This document shows positions 24,713-34,502 of a DNA stretch of 46,474 nt, piece by piece (position 1 is the stretch's first letter; each line of letters begins with the position of its first letter). This DNA is from Propionibacteriaceae bacterium (lineage in GTDB: Bacteria; Actinomycetota; Actinomycetes; Propionibacteriales; Propionibacteriaceae). Both the position numbers and the translations under genes were made by a program. Below the pieces are notes generated by a model. The model was not told the DNA's origin, did not search any database, and saw only the letters and a list, made by a program, of their open reading frames with translations. The stretch spans positions 1-46,474 of the forward strand of contig JAISTE010000052.1 of the NCBI GenBank assembly GCA_031272825.1, given 5' to 3'.

Positions 24713-26126
24713 CTGCGCTCCCTTCGTAGCCGACGTCCAGCCGCAGCATGTCCTCCAGAGTCTCACGCCTGAGCAAGGTTTCGATCTTCCCGTCGGCAAC
24801 TGAGACGACCGGCGGGCGGGGGGTGTGGTTGTAGTTGGAGGCCATCGAACGCGAGTAGGCCCCCGAGGCAGGCACCGCAATGATGTCACCAATCCCGGTA
24901 TCCCCAGGCAGGAAAACATCGCGAACCAAGATGTCACCCGATTCGCAGTGCAGCCCGACCACGCGCGAGAGCTTCGGTGCGACGCCCGAGGCCCGGTTGC
25001 CCAACACCGCCGAGTACTCGGCCCCGTACAACGCCGGGCGGATGTTATCGCTCATCCCGCCGTCTACAGATATATAGGTGCGCGATTCCGAGCCGCCCAG
25101 GTCGACCTCCTTGACCGTCCCCACCTGGTACAGGGCCGTCCCGGCGCTGCCGATGATCGCCCGTCCGGGCTCGATGGAAAGTTCGGGAACGTCGATGCCG
25201 TAGCCGCGGGACTCGTGGATGATGATGTCCCGCAGCGCCGGGGCCAGCGTCTCGGGGTCGGCGGGGGTATCCGCCGAGGTATAGGCGATGCCGAAGCCGC
25301 CGCCCAGGTCCAAGGTGGTGATCTGCTCGCCGGTGGCGTCCTGGAACTGCTTGAACAGCTTCAGCGTGCGCCTGGCCGCCACCTCGAAGCCGTCGGTGTC
25401 GTAGATCTGCGAGCCGATATGCGAGTGCACGCCCAGCAGATTGAGGCGCGGCGAGTGGTAGCAGCGCATGAGCGCCACCAGCGCGGTGCCGCCGGTCGTC
25501 GCAAAACCAAACTTCTGATCGTCGTGTGCGGTCGCGATGTACTCGTGCGTATGCGCCTCGACGCCCGTGGTTGCCCTGATCATCACCGGTACGACTACGC
25601 CGTACTCCTGGGCTAAACGTTCAACCCGCTCAATCTCGTCGAACGAGTCCAAGATGATCCGGCCAACGCCCTTCTCGATGCCGATGCGCAGCTCTTGCTC
25701 GGTCTTGTTATTGCCGTGCATCCCGATGCGCGCCGGATCGAACCCGGCTGCCAGTGCCACCGTCAGCTCGCCTAGCGAGCACACGTCCAGCGACAGCCCC
25801 GCCTTGTCGATCCAGCGGGCGATCTTCGTCGTCAAAAAAGCCTTGCCTGCGTAGTAGATCTGCCAGCCGTCGAACGCACCCTTCCAACGCTCGACGCGCT
25901 CCCAAAAGTCCGCCTCATCGATCACATATGCCGGGGTGCCGACCCGCTCGACCAGCTCGTTGACGCCCAAACCCCCGATGCGCAGCTCGCCGCTATCGGC
26001 CCGGGTAGTGGAAATCGACCACAGCTTCGGATCGAGCGCGTTCGCGTCGGAGGGCTTTTCAAGCCAAACAGGCGCAGGGGATGCCACATCGGCGTGGATG
26101 GAACCGGCAACATGCATATGAGTCAC
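24705..26126 (-). CDS. lysA: Diaminopimelate decarboxylase
   Basis: This PLP enzyme of the last step of lysine synthesis is 473 residues from a GTG at 26126. It has the actinobacterial N-terminal extension (IGGLGVNELVERVGTPAYVIDEADF), the PLP-lysine in YYAGKAF, HSHIGSQ, the glycine-rich DLGGGFGIAY, EPGRAI and the second-subunit CESGDILVRD. The start is uncertain; an ATG lies at 26117 and the frame is open to 26231 through the tRNA promoter region. It is the first gene of the lysA-hom-thrH-rho run. argS, its usual upstream neighbour, is absent here. Confidence 0.95.
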   Translation of the reverse strand: MTHMHVAGSIHADVASPAPVWLEKPSDANALDPKLWSISTTRADSGELRIGGLGVNELVERVGTPAYVIDEADFWERVERWKGAFDGWQIYYAGKAFLTTKIARWIDKAGLSLDVCSLGELTVALAAGFDPARIGMHGNNKTEQELRIGIEKGVGRIILDSFDEIERVERLAQEYGVVVPVMIRATTGVEAHTHEYIATAHDDQKFGFATTGGTALVALMRCYHSPRLNLLGVHSHIGSQIYDTDGFEVAARRTLKLFKQFQDATGEQITTLDLGGGFGIAYTSADTPADPETLAPALRDIIIHESRGYGIDVPELSIEPGRAIIGSAGTALYQVGTVKEVDLGGSESRTYISVDGGMSDNIRPALYGAEYSAVLGNRASGVAPKLSRVVGLHCESGDILVRDVFLPGDTGIGDIIAVPASGAYSRSMASNYNHTPRPPVVSVADGKIETLLRRETLEDMLRLDVGYEGSADE

Positions 26127-26223
26127 GAGGGGTAAGCCTAATGGACTGCCCTGGCCGACGCCGGGTGCGCCCAGTTGGCGAGTCGCTGAACAAGTCGATG
26201 GTGGTAAGGTTGGCCCTGCTTTT

Positions 26224-26295
<72 letters not shown>

Positions 26296-26364
26296 CCGAC
26301 AAATTGCACGCATAACGCTCACGTTCTAGGCTCTTTAGTGCACACGCGTGCTTAGGAGCGAAAA

Positions 26365-29300
26365 GTGAACGACTTTGGGGCCAATCAGTGGCTGATCGAC
26401 CAACTCAGAGCCCAGTACCAGCAAGATCCGACGTCCGTCGACCCGGCTTGGGCCGCGTTCTTCCAAAGCGAAGCGGCCCAAATCTCTCAGGCCCAAGCAC
26501 CAATCCAACCCGCTCCCCCGGCAGCCCAAGCTCCAACACCGGCGAGAACCGAGCCGCCGGCACCGGCCCACTCCACCGCCCCCTCGCAGCCGGGCGACGC
26601 CTCCAAGGTGACCAAGGCCGTCCAATCTAAGCCCTCGGCCACCGCCCCGCAGGACTCCCCCGAGTTCACCAAATTGCGCGGGGCCCCGATGCGCACGGCC
26701 CAGAACATGGAAGAATCCCTCGCCACACCCACAGCGACGTCCGTGCGCGAGATCCCCATGAAGCTCGCCATCGACCAGCGAGAGATCATCAACTCGTACC
26801 TGGCCGCCACCATCGGCGGCAAAGTCTCGTTCACCCACCTGATCGCCTACGCCATGATCCAGGCGATGAAGGCGATTCCGGAGATGAACGTCCACTACGA
26901 AGAAGTCGACGGTAAGCCCTACCAGGTCTCCCCCAAGTCCATAAACCTCGGCATCGCCATCGACCTGACCAAAGACGACGGCACCCGCCAGCTTCTCGTC
27001 CCCAACATCAAACACTGCGAAGATCTAGATTTCGCCGCCTTCTGGCGCGCCTACGAGGCCCTGATCAAGAAGGCCCGCGCCGGAAAGCTGGAGGTCGACG
27101 ACTTCTCCGGCACCACCTGCTCCATCACCAATCCCGGCGGCATTGGCACCACCCACTCGGTGCCGCGCCTCATGCCCGGCCAGTCGGTGATCCTGGGAGT
27201 TGGCGCGATCGCCTATCCGCCTGAGTTCCAGGGAACTTCCAAGAACCGCATCAACGAGCTGGGCGTTTCCAAGGTCACGACCCTGACCTCGACCTACGAC
27301 CACCGCGTGATCCAGGGCGCGCAATCCGGCGAGTTCCTGAAGGCTATGAACGAGCTGCTGCTGGGCGAGCACGAGTTCTACGACAAGATCTTTTGCTCGC
27401 TGCGCGTGCCCTACACGCCGATCCGCTGGACGACCGACACCTCTGACGAGGGGCTTTCCACCCTCCCGCGCGGCGCCCGCCTGATCTCCTTGATCGACGC
27501 CTACCGCACCTGGGGCCACTTCATGGCCGACATCGACCCGCTCGAATACCGCCAGCGCTCCCACCCGCAGCTGGCCATCGAAAAGCACGGCCTGACCCTG
27601 TGGGATCTCGACCGCGTCTTCGGCACCGGCGATTTCGGCGGGGTACCCGGGCACGCCACCATGCGCGAGATCCTGAAAACTCTGCGCTCCTCCTACTGCC
27701 GGACCATTGGCGTCGAATATATGCACATTTCCAACGACGCCGAACGCCAGTGGGTGCAAAACGAATTCGAGTCGGTGTGGCGCGAGTGGACGCGCGATGA
27801 GTACCTCAGAATCCTCGACAAACTCATCGAGGCCGAGGTGTTCGAGACTTTCTTGCAGACCAAGTACGTCGGCCAAAAGCGCTTCTCCCTTGAAGGCGGC
27901 GAATCGGCCATCGTGGCCCTCGACGAGATCTGCGAGCTGGCCGCCGACAACGACCTCGAAGAGGTCACCATTGGGATGCCGCACCGGGGTCGGCTCAACG
28001 TGCTTGCCAACATCGTCGGCAAGTCCTATGCCTACATCTTCCAAGAGTTCGAGGGCAACGCCGACCTGCAGGGCGCGGACGGCTCCGGCGATGTGAAATA
28101 CCACCTGGGCGCGGAGGGCCTGTTCAGCTCCCCCACCGGAAAATCGGTGTGGACGTCCCTGGCCGCCAACCCCTCACACCTGGAGGCCGTCGATCCGGTG
28201 CTGGAGGGCATTGCCCGGGCCAAGCTCGACGCCCTCGACGACACCGAGCAGGCCCACGAATTCCCCATCTTGCCCGTGCTGATCCACGGCGATGCCGCAT
28301 TCGCCGGGCAGGGCGTCGTCTACGAAACGATGCAGATGGCCCAGCTGCGCGCCTACCGCAACGGCGGCACGATCCACCTGGTCATCAACAACCAGGTCGG
28401 CTTCACCACCGCGCCGATTGAGGGCCGCTCGTCGATCTACTGCACGGACGTCGCCAAGAGCTGGGAGTGCCCGATCTTCCACGTCAACGGCGACAACCCG
28501 GCAGCCGTGGCCCGCGTCGCGCGCTTGGCGTTCGAGTTCAGGCAGCGCTTCCACAAGGACGCCGTAATCGACATGGTCTGCTACCGCCGCCGCGGCCACA
28601 ACGAGGGTGACGACCCGTCGTTCACCCAGCCTGCGATGTACGACCTCATCGAGGCCAAGCCCACAGTGCGCACGATCTTCACCGAATCACTGGTCGGGCG
28701 CGGTGACATCACCGAGGACGACGCGGCGGCCGCCCACGACCGCTTCCGCTCCCGCCTGGAATCCGTGTTCGAGGAATCCCGCCGCATCGAGCCCGGCGTC
28801 GAATACACGCGTTCACCGAAGTACCCGCCGAAGCGGCCCCTCGACGAATCCACCTCCACCACCCCCGAGGTGCTGGAAAAGGTCGCCAAGGCCCACCTGT
28901 CCTTCCCGCCCGGTTTCACCGTTCACCCCAAGGTGCTCTCGGTCTTGGAACGACGGGCGAAGTCCATTCGCGAGGGCGGCATCGACTGGGCGACGGGCGA
29001 GCTGCTCGCCATCGGATCGCTCCTGCTTGAGGGGCGTCCGGTTCGGCTGGTTGGCCAGGACACCCGCCGCGGCACGTTCTCGCAGCGCTTCGCCGCGGTC
29101 ATCGACCGCGTCACCTCCGAGGCCTACGTGCCGCTCAAGCACCTCTCTGCCGAGCAGGGGCGCTTTTGCGTCTACGATTCGCTGCTCAGCGAGTACGCCG
29201 CCCTAGGCTTCGAGTACGGCTACTCGGTGGCCGCTCCGAATGCGCTCGTGCTGTGGGAGGCCCAGTTCGGCGATTTTGTGAACGGGGCCCAGACGATTAC

Positions 29301-30021
29301 GGACGAGTTCGTCTCCTCCGGGATGGCCAAGTGGCAGCAAAAGTCCGGCGTGGTGCTGCTCCTTCCCCACGGCCAGGAAGGCCAGGGGCCGGATCACTCC
29401 TCCGCCCGATTGGAGCGCTGGCTGAACCTGTGCTCGGAACAGGCGCTGGCCGTCGCCCAGCCCTCAACTCCGGCGTCCTATTTCCATCTGCTGCGCCGCC
29501 ACGCATATGTGCACTGGCACCGTCCCGTCGTAATCGCGACGCCGAAGTCGATGCTGCGAAACAAGCTGGCCGTCTCCCAACCGGCGGATTTCACCACCGG
29601 TTCGTGGCGTGCCGCCCTTGCCGACCCAACGATCACAGATCCGGGCAAGGTCAGCAGGGTTCTGCTGTGCTCGGGCAAGATTCGCTGGGAGTTGGTCAAG
29701 GCTAGAACCGCCGCGGGCAAGGACGGCCAGATCGCCATCATCCCGTTAGAGCGGCTCTACCCGCTGCCCACGGAAGACCTTTCTCAGGAGCTGCAGCCTT
29801 ACTCCCACGTCACCGATTTCCGTTTCGTTCAGGAGGAGGCATCCAATCAGGGGGCCTGGAGGTTTATGAAGTTCTTACTCGAACCAGCCTTGAGTGAGAA
29901 GCTGGGTCGGCAGATAGTGCTGCAGGGTATCACCCGCGAGGCGGCCTCTGCCCCGGCGGTCGGATCCATGAAGCTCTATCAATCCGAGGAATCTGCCCTA
30001 CTCAAAGCAGCATTGGAGTAA
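26365..30021 (+). CDS. odhA: Multifunctional 2-oxoglutarate decarboxylase/dehydrogenase E1-E2 (OdhA/Kgd)
   Basis: The 1218-residue protein joins a short E1-type N-terminal segment (FGANQWLIDQLRAQYQQDP) and a Pro/Ala linker (about residues 38-95). An E2 succinyltransferase catalytic domain follows, with DHRVIQG at 312-318 and no lipoyl domain. The rest is a full E1 decarboxylase with the thiamine site HGDAAFAGQG near 642. This fusion is specific to actinobacteria and works with separate E2p/lipoyl and E3 proteins in the TCA cycle. The GTG start at 26365 has the ribosome site TAGGAG. Its activity is normally controlled by the FHA protein OdhI/GarA. Confidence 0.96.
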   Translation: MNDFGANQWLIDQLRAQYQQDPTSVDPAWAAFFQSEAAQISQAQAPIQPAPPAAQAPTPARTEPPAPAHSTAPSQPGDASKVTKAVQSKPSATAPQDSPEFTKLRGAPMRTAQNMEESLATPTATSVREIPMKLAIDQREIINSYLAATIGGKVSFTHLIAYAMIQAMKAIPEMNVHYEEVDGKPYQVSPKSINLGIAIDLTKDDGTRQLLVPNIKHCEDLDFAAFWRAYEALIKKARAGKLEVDDFSGTTCSITNPGGIGTTHSVPRLMPGQSVILGVGAIAYPPEFQGTSKNRINELGVSKVTTLTSTYDHRVIQGAQSGEFLKAMNELLLGEHEFYDKIFCSLRVPYTPIRWTTDTSDEGLSTLPRGARLISLIDAYRTWGHFMADIDPLEYRQRSHPQLAIEKHGLTLWDLDRVFGTGDFGGVPGHATMREILKTLRSSYCRTIGVEYMHISNDAERQWVQNEFESVWREWTRDEYLRILDKLIEAEVFETFLQTKYVGQKRFSLEGGESAIVALDEICELAADNDLEEVTIGMPHRGRLNVLANIVGKSYAYIFQEFEGNADLQGADGSGDVKYHLGAEGLFSSPTGKSVWTSLAANPSHLEAVDPVLEGIARAKLDALDDTEQAHEFPILPVLIHGDAAFAGQGVVYETMQMAQLRAYRNGGTIHLVINNQVGFTTAPIEGRSSIYCTDVAKSWECPIFHVNGDNPAAVARVARLAFEFRQRFHKDAVIDMVCYRRRGHNEGDDPSFTQPAMYDLIEAKPTVRTIFTESLVGRGDITEDDAAAAHDRFRSRLESVFEESRRIEPGVEYTRSPKYPPKRPLDESTSTTPEVLEKVAKAHLSFPPGFTVHPKVLSVLERRAKSIREGGIDWATGELLAIGSLLLEGRPVRLVGQDTRRGTFSQRFAAVIDRVTSEAYVPLKHLSAEQGRFCVYDSLLSEYAALGFEYGYSVAAPNALVLWEAQFGDFVNGAQTITDEFVSSGMAKWQQKSGVVLLLPHGQEGQGPDHSSARLERWLNLCSEQALAVAQPSTPASYFHLLRRHAYVHWHRPVVIATPKSMLRNKLAVSQPADFTTGSWRAALADPTITDPGKVSRVLLCSGKIRWELVKARTAAGKDGQIAIIPLERLYPLPTEDLSQELQPYSHVTDFRFVQEEASNQGAWRFMKFLLEPALSEKLGRQIVLQGITREAASAPAVGSMKLYQSEESALLKAALE

Positions 30022-30179
30022 TACTGCGAAGCATCGATAGGCCAATCGCACCAATTTTCACGAAGAAAGTTGGATTCTGAACACTTTTTTGCCCCAAAGG
30101 TCTTGAAATCCGTCTCATAACTTGGAACGCTTGGTCTATACGTTTTCGCTCGAAACACTAGTAAGGAGTCCCACTCTTC

Positions 30180-30446
30180 ATGGATTGGCGTCATCGCGCT
30201 GCGTGTCTGGATGAGGATCCGGAGCTGTTCTTCCCCGTTGGCAACACGGGACCGGCCATCCTCCAGATCGCAGAAGCAAAGAAAGTCTGTCGTCGCTGCG
30301 AGGTCAAGGAAGCCTGCCTTCAGTGGGCGCTCGACGCAGGCCAGGATCACGGCGTCTGGGGAGGGATGAGCGAGGACGAGAGGCGTTCGATGAAGCGCCG
30401 CGCCGCCCGCATGCGCTCTCGGGCGAACGCCGCCAACAACTCCTAG
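30180..30446 (+). CDS. whiB1: WhiB1-type Fe-S transcriptional regulator
   Basis: The 88-residue protein has the four [4Fe-4S] cysteines at 9, 37, 40 and 46, then GVWGGMSEDERRSMKRR, and ends in a basic tail. It resembles mycobacterial WhiB1 almost throughout (MDWRHRA, DEDPELFFPVGNTGPA). WhiB1 binds the housekeeping sigma factor and responds to nitric oxide. The ribosome site AAGGAG precedes the ATG. It is convergent with pdtaS, as in mycobacteria. Confidence 0.95.
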   Translation: MDWRHRAACLDEDPELFFPVGNTGPAILQIAEAKKVCRRCEVKEACLQWALDAGQDHGVWGGMSEDERRSMKRRAARMRSRANAANNS

Positions 30447-30461
30447 ACGTTAGCCGGTTTC

Positions 30462-31916
30462 TTACGAGTTCAATGGAATTCGGATGGTCGCTTCTGTGCC
30501 TCCGTCTTCCATGTTCTCCAACGTGAAGTCCCCATCGACATCCTTCACCATGGTCTTGGCGATGGAAAGCCCAAGCGAGGTCGCGGTGCGCAGATCGAAA
30601 CCCTCCGGCAGCGGCTTGCCGTGGTTGACGACCTCGGTGATAAGTACCCCGTTCACCCGCTGCGGTGTGACGAACACGTCTCCTGGCTGGAATTCGAGCC
30701 CGTGTTCGATGGCGTTTTGGCACACCTCGGTGAGAATCAGCGAGAGCCGCTCGGCGATCTCCGGGTCTAACCTGCCGAAGGATCCTTGCCGAACGACGTT
30801 CACCTTGCCCGAGGTGCCGATCATCTTGAACAGGCGGTCGGCCACCTCGTCGTAGTCGACCTGTTCGTCGTACTTGGTCGAAAGCACGTTGTGAACCGCG
30901 GCGATCGCGGAAACCCGGCGCATGGCGTCTTCGAGAACCTGCTTGGCCTCCTCAGATTTCACCCGGCGAGACTGCAGCCGCAGCAGCGCCGCGACCATGG
31001 CCAGCGAGTTCTTCACCCGGTGGTGGATTTCGCGGATGGTGGCGTTCTTGGTAACGAGCTTCTTTTCCTGCACGAGCAAGTCGGTGGTGTCGCGGCACAG
31101 CAGCAGCACCCCGTAGGGCGCCCCGTTGGTGGAGAGCTTATAGAACCGCATCCTCATGCCGACCCTGCCCACTTCCAGCTCGACCTCCCGGTCGCCGTTG
31201 CCAAGCAAGGTTTCCTTCACCGGCCAGGGGGTGGTCTTGTGGGTGCTCTTGATGATGGCTCGCACCACGGGCTCGAACGGGTCGCCGTTATCTAGCTCGG
31301 ACGTCGATCCCAGGCGGCGGAAGGCGGTGCGCGCGTTCGGGGAGGCGAAGTCGACCAGCCCGTTGGCGTCGACCATCACCACGCCGTCGATAACGCGCGG
31401 CGAGAAAGATGAGAGGTTGGCCTCGGTGGCCGGGGGAAACTCGCGGCGCATCACCATGCCCGCCAGCACCCGTCCAACCTTGAGGTAGTTCTCCTCCAGC
31501 GAGCCCTTGGCACGGAAGGAAAGCAAGTTGGCGTGGGCATCGACGATGCCGATGCACCGGCCGTTGCGAAGGATCGGGATCGCGTGTTCCTCGACGGGGA
31601 TGTCGGCGAATTCACTGTTCACCGACGAATGGGCGATGTCCTGGGAAAGATATGCCGTCGTCACCAAGGATTCGTAGTCGTAGGAGATGTTCTCCCCGAC
31701 CATCTCGTCCTTCATGGAGGTTGGGGCGGTGTTGGGACGGATGTGGGCGACGGCCCAGAATATCGAGTCGTCGACGTCCGGCACCCACAACACCAGGTCA
31801 GAGAAGACCAGGTCGGCAAGTACCGACCATTCTTCGGTGAGGTGTTTGAGCCATTCGATGTCCTCGTCCTCCAGGTTGGAATGGGCGCGAACCAAGGTCT
31901 CAAGAGTGTCAGGCAT
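30462..31916 (-). CDS. pdtaS: PdtaS-type cytosolic sensor histidine kinase
   Basis: The 484-residue kinase has an N-terminal GAF-like sensor (about residues 1-160), a PAS-like domain (about 170-285), a HisKA_2 segment EIHHRVKNSLAMVAALLRLQSRR with phosphoacceptor His299 in HRVKN, and a HATPase domain with N-box TEVCQNAIEHG. No membrane segment is present. In mycobacteria PdtaS phosphorylates the RNA-binding antiterminator PdtaR. The start at MPDTLETL fits the family; the frame is open to 31943. Confidence 0.92.
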   Translation of the reverse strand: MPDTLETLVRAHSNLEDEDIEWLKHLTEEWSVLADLVFSDLVLWVPDVDDSIFWAVAHIRPNTAPTSMKDEMVGENISYDYESLVTTAYLSQDIAHSSVNSEFADIPVEEHAIPILRNGRCIGIVDAHANLLSFRAKGSLEENYLKVGRVLAGMVMRREFPPATEANLSSFSPRVIDGVVMVDANGLVDFASPNARTAFRRLGSTSELDNGDPFEPVVRAIIKSTHKTTPWPVKETLLGNGDREVELEVGRVGMRMRFYKLSTNGAPYGVLLLCRDTTDLLVQEKKLVTKNATIREIHHRVKNSLAMVAALLRLQSRRVKSEEAKQVLEDAMRRVSAIAAVHNVLSTKYDEQVDYDEVADRLFKMIGTSGKVNVVRQGSFGRLDPEIAERLSLILTEVCQNAIEHGLEFQPGDVFVTPQRVNGVLITEVVNHGKPLPEGFDLRTATSLGLSIAKTMVKDVDGDFTLENMEDGGTEATIRIPLNS

Positions 31917-31981
31917 AGCGCCAAGCATAGTAGCTGCGCGCATGGGGTAAGATGGCTCCTCGGTTCAATAAAGGAGATGAC

Positions 31982-32056
31982 ATGGGCAAGACAGGACGCA
32001 AACGTAGGGCTCGTCGCAAGAACGCTGCCAACCACGGCAAGCGCCCCACCGCTTAG
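31982..32056 (+). CDS. Ribosomal protein bL37 (24 residues)
   Basis: A 25-codon frame with the excellent ribosome site AAGGAGATGAC encodes a very basic 24-residue peptide that starts MGKTGRKRRARRK and ends ANHGKRPTA. This matches the actinobacterial bL37 (COX24/AURKAIP1-like) family seen in mycobacterial ribosome structures, and the position beside pdtaS and rshA/sigH is conserved. A possible -10 element TAAGAT lies at 31947-31952. A strong terminator follows 30 bases after the stop, so it is probably a single-gene transcript. Confidence 0.9.
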   Translation: MGKTGRKRRARRKNAANHGKRPTA

Positions 32057-32060
32057 GTAA

Positions 32061-32077
32061 AACGCCGAGCGGGCGTT
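32061..32077 (+). other. Small hairpin after bL37
   Basis: AACGCC and GGCGTT pair around GAGCG, followed by AAAAC. It precedes the stronger terminator and may protect the 3' end. Confidence 0.4.
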
Positions 32078-32085
32078 AAAACAAG

Positions 32086-32120
32086 AATCCTTCCTAGAAA
32101 ACTAGGAAGGATTTTCGTTT
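32086..32120. terminator. Rho-independent terminator between bL37 and rshA
   Basis: A perfect 12-base stem AATCCTTCCTAG / CTAGGAAGGATT around AAAA is followed by TTCGTTT on the plus strand. The stem is symmetric, so it may also serve the convergent rshA transcript. Confidence 0.92.
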
Positions 32121-32139
32121 AAGCTCTAGTTCACAAGTA

Positions 32140-32373
32140 CTAGTTTTCGAGCGCGAGGCCGACCCGCGCCTGCAAGGATTCGGGGGCGGATTCGGAGGCG
32201 AAGGAGCGCTTGATCACCGAGCGCATGGTCTTCTCCGTTTCGTATTCGCCCATACAGTCCTCGCAGGTGAGGAGGTGTTCGGAAACCGTTCGCACCTCTT
32301 CGGCGCCTAGTTCCCCGTCGTGGTAGGCGTACACATGTTCTAGGATGTGCAGGCACTCCTCGGAGTCGCTCAT
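32140..32373 (-). CDS. rshA: Mycothiol-system anti-sigma factor (RshA/RsrA)
   Basis: The 77-residue zinc anti-sigma protein has the ZAS motif H33-x3-C37-x2-C40 in [10 protein letters not shown] and the additional conserved Cys7. In its reduced, zinc-bound form it holds SigH inactive; disulfide stress releases the sigma factor. The ATG overlaps the sigH TGA (ATGA), the usual coupling for these pairs. Confidence 0.92.
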   Translation of the reverse strand: MSDSEECLHILEHVYAYHDGELGAEEVRTVSEHLLTCEDCMGEYETEKTMRSVIKRSFASESAPESLQARVGLALEN

Positions 32374-33017
32374 TCCAGTGTCCTTCCGCTCAACAGCCGG
32401 TTGGCCTTCACATAGTCTGCAAGTTGTTCACGCAGTATCTTACGCCCCCGGTTCAACCGGGACATGACCGTTCCTATTGGAGTAGACATGATTTCGGCGA
32501 TCTCCTTATAGGAGAAGCCGTCGACGTCGGCCAAATAGACTGCTGTGCGGAAGTCGTCGGGAAGTGACTGCACGGCGTCGGTGATGAATTTGTCTGGGAT
32601 GCGCTCCAGGGCCTCCATCTCGGCAGAGCGCAGGCCCAGGGAGTCGTGCGACTCGGCGGCGTGCAGCTGCCAGTCCTCCGGGGCATCGCCGGAGGTGGCG
32701 GGCATGCGCTTGTCCTTTTGGTACTTGTCGATGAAGGTATTGGTGAGGATCCGGTACAGCCAGGCTTTGAGGTTGGTTCCGGGCTTGTACTGGTGGAAGG
32801 CGGAGTAGGCCTTTAACATCGCTTCTTGCACCAGGTCTTCGGCGTCAGCTGGGTTCCGGGTAAGCCGCAGGGCCATGCCGTACATGCGGTTCATATAGAC
32901 GACGGCCTCGCGCTCGAAACGAACCCGCCGGGCAGTCTCTGTCTCTTCGGCGAGTTCGTCGTCACTCTTGGCCGACATTGAGGCGGCGTCCAAGTCTTTG
33001 TATAACTCTTCGTCCAT
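32370..33017 (-). CDS. sigH: SigH/SigR-type ECF sigma factor
   Basis: The 215-residue sigma factor has region 2 ([27 protein letters not shown] ... [22 protein letters not shown]) and region 4 ([45 protein letters not shown]) typical of the thiol-stress SigR/SigH group. The ATG at 33017 is chosen from family length; the ATG at 32978 is possible. The frame is also open for 68 further codons to 33221. That recalls the longer SigR' form of Streptomyces, but it overlaps the divergent aroA start. No GGAAT-N18-GTT autoregulatory promoter was found by eye. Confidence 0.93.
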   Translation of the reverse strand: MDEELYKDLDAASMSAKSDDELAEETETARRVRFEREAVVYMNRMYGMALRLTRNPADAEDLVQEAMLKAYSAFHQYKPGTNLKAWLYRILTNTFIDKYQKDKRMPATSGDAPEDWQLHAAESHDSLGLRSAEMEALERIPDKFITDAVQSLPDDFRTAVYLADVDGFSYKEIAEIMSTPIGTVMSRLNRGRKILREQLADYVKANRLLSGRTLE

Positions 33018-33091
33018 CAGGACTGACTCTACAGGCTTGGTAAGCGTGGTCAAGGGTTTTCTCTCTCTCAGTTGTGCGCTGTTCAAGGTAT

Positions 33092-33105
33092 TGGAAACGT
33101 TTGCA
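33092..33105. promoter_or_regulatory. LacI-type palindrome TGGAAACGTTTGCA in the sigH-aroA gap
   Basis: The arms TGGAAAC and GTTTGCA are complementary at 6 of 7 positions around the central CG, like operators of LacI-family repressors. It lies 75 bases upstream of the sigH ATG and 90 upstream of aroA. No LacI-family gene is in the window, so chance is possible. Confidence 0.3.
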
Positions 33106-33194
33106 GGCAAGAGTCTAGGCGAACTGGGCCGATCCTTCGAGCTCGGGAGGCCCCTCCCCCCACCCGCTAGACTGCCGTTTATGGAGTTTTTCGC

Positions 33195-34502
33195 ATGATT
33201 TGGACGCCCCCGCTGGCCCACGGAGCCGTAAGCGGAGAGGTTGAGCTACCGGGCTCGAAGTCGGTTGCGGCTAGGTCTTTAGTGCTGGCCCTTCTATCCG
33301 ATGCTGGGCCCAGCGAGCTCACCGCACTCCCTCATGGGAAAGACACAGCTTTGATGCTCCAAGCTTTGCGCGATTTTCGCGCAAAAGTCGAGATTTCCGG
33401 CGATTCAGCGCTCATCACACCGCCCCAAGAACCGGCTTCCGGGGCGACGATCGAGTGCGGCCAGGCCGGTACGCTCATGCGATTCCTGCCCCCGGTTGCC
33501 GCCCTGGCCGACGGTAGAACTAACTTCGTAGGCGACCGGGAGGGTTCCCGCCGCCCGGTGGCACCGCTGCTGGATGCCTTGCGTTCCCTGGGGGCCGACA
33601 TCGAGGGGGAAGCGTTGCCATTTTCCGTCAGCGGCGGGGCTGGTTTCGGCGCTGTGGATGCGGACGCTCGCGGAGCGGCCTGCCCGGCTTCAGGCGGTAA
33701 CGGAATTCCAAGGACGCGCTCTCACGTTTCTATAGACTCCTCGAAGTCCAGCCAATTCATCTCTGGGCTCTTGCTCTCCGCTGCCCGCTTCCCTCACGGG
33801 TTGAACCTCGAAGCCACCGGATCCGTGCCCTCGCTGCCGCACATCGAGATGACGGTGAAGATGCTGCGCGAGCGCGGGGTGGAGGTGTGCTCTGAGGGTT
33901 ATTCCTGGGAAGTAGCCCCAGGAACCATCGGTGCCTGGTCGGGCCGCATCGAGGCCGACCTCACCGCCGCCACCACCTTCCTGGCGGCGGCCCTGGCCGC
34001 CGGCGGAGAGCTGACAACCGCATGGCCCGATGATTCGTTGCAACCAGGCGAAGAGCTGCTGGAGGCACTGCGCGCTTTTGGGGCTCGCATCGAACGCAAG
34101 AACGGGAAGGTAACCGTGTCGGGAGCGGGCCGAATCCGGGGCGCGCGCGTCGATCTGCACGCCATCTCGGAGGCCACGCCGGTCTTCGCGGCCCTGGCTG
34201 CGCTGGCCGATTCGCCCTCCTCGATCACGGGCGTCGGGCATATCAAAGGTCACGAGACCGACCGGCTGGCCGCCCTCGAAGAGGTGCTAACTTCGGTGGG
34301 TGCCAAGGTTCGCGCCACCGGCGACGGGCTGGAGATCGAACCGGGCGAGCTGCATGGGGCGAAGGTCAGCGGCTATCACGATCATCGTATGGTGCACGCC
34401 GAGGCGATCTTGGGGCTCAGGGTTCCCATCACAATCGACGGTGCCGAGGCGGTTTCCAAGACCATCCCCGATTTCACCGAGCGTTGGGAGGGTTTGCTGT
34501 GA
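33195..34502 (+). CDS. aroA: 3-phosphoshikimate 1-carboxyvinyltransferase (EPSP synthase)
   Basis: This shikimate-pathway enzyme is 435 residues long with [75 protein letters not shown] and the C-terminal [21 protein letters not shown] stands where many homologues have a TNR-like sequence. A stretch of about 25 residues before the SSQF motif (around [17 protein letters not shown]) is longer than usual. The ribosome site GGAG precedes the ATG at 33195. The last bases overlap rsgA. Confidence 0.95.
   Translation: MIWTPPLAHGAVSGEVELPGSKSVAARSLVLALLSDAGPSELTALPHGKDTALMLQALRDFRAKVEISGDSALITPPQEPASGATIECGQAGTLMRFLPPVAALADGRTNFVGDREGSRRPVAPLLDALRSLGADIEGEALPFSVSGGAGFGAVDADARGAACPASGGNGIPRTRSHVSIDSSKSSQFISGLLLSAARFPHGLNLEATGSVPSLPHIEMTVKMLRERGVEVCSEGYSWEVAPGTIGAWSGRIEADLTAATTFLAAALAAGGELTTAWPDDSLQPGEELLEALRAFGARIERKNGKVTVSGAGRIRGARVDLHAISEATPVFAALAALADSPSSITGVGHIKGHETDRLAALEEVLTSVGAKVRATGDGLEIEPGELHGAKVSGYHDHRMVHAEAILGLRVPITIDGAEAVSKTIPDFTERWEGLL

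Noticed and set aside
23681..24772. A 363-codon open frame antisense to hom
   Set aside because: Same type of shadow as over rho; hom motifs are complete on the minus strand.
27025..28104. A 359-codon open frame antisense to odhA
   Set aside because: Lies wholly within the intact odhA coding sequence and shows no family resemblance.
33018..33221. Taking sigH from 33221 as the main start
   Set aside because: The extra residues are not like the family and overlap the divergent aroA start; kept only as a possible isoform.
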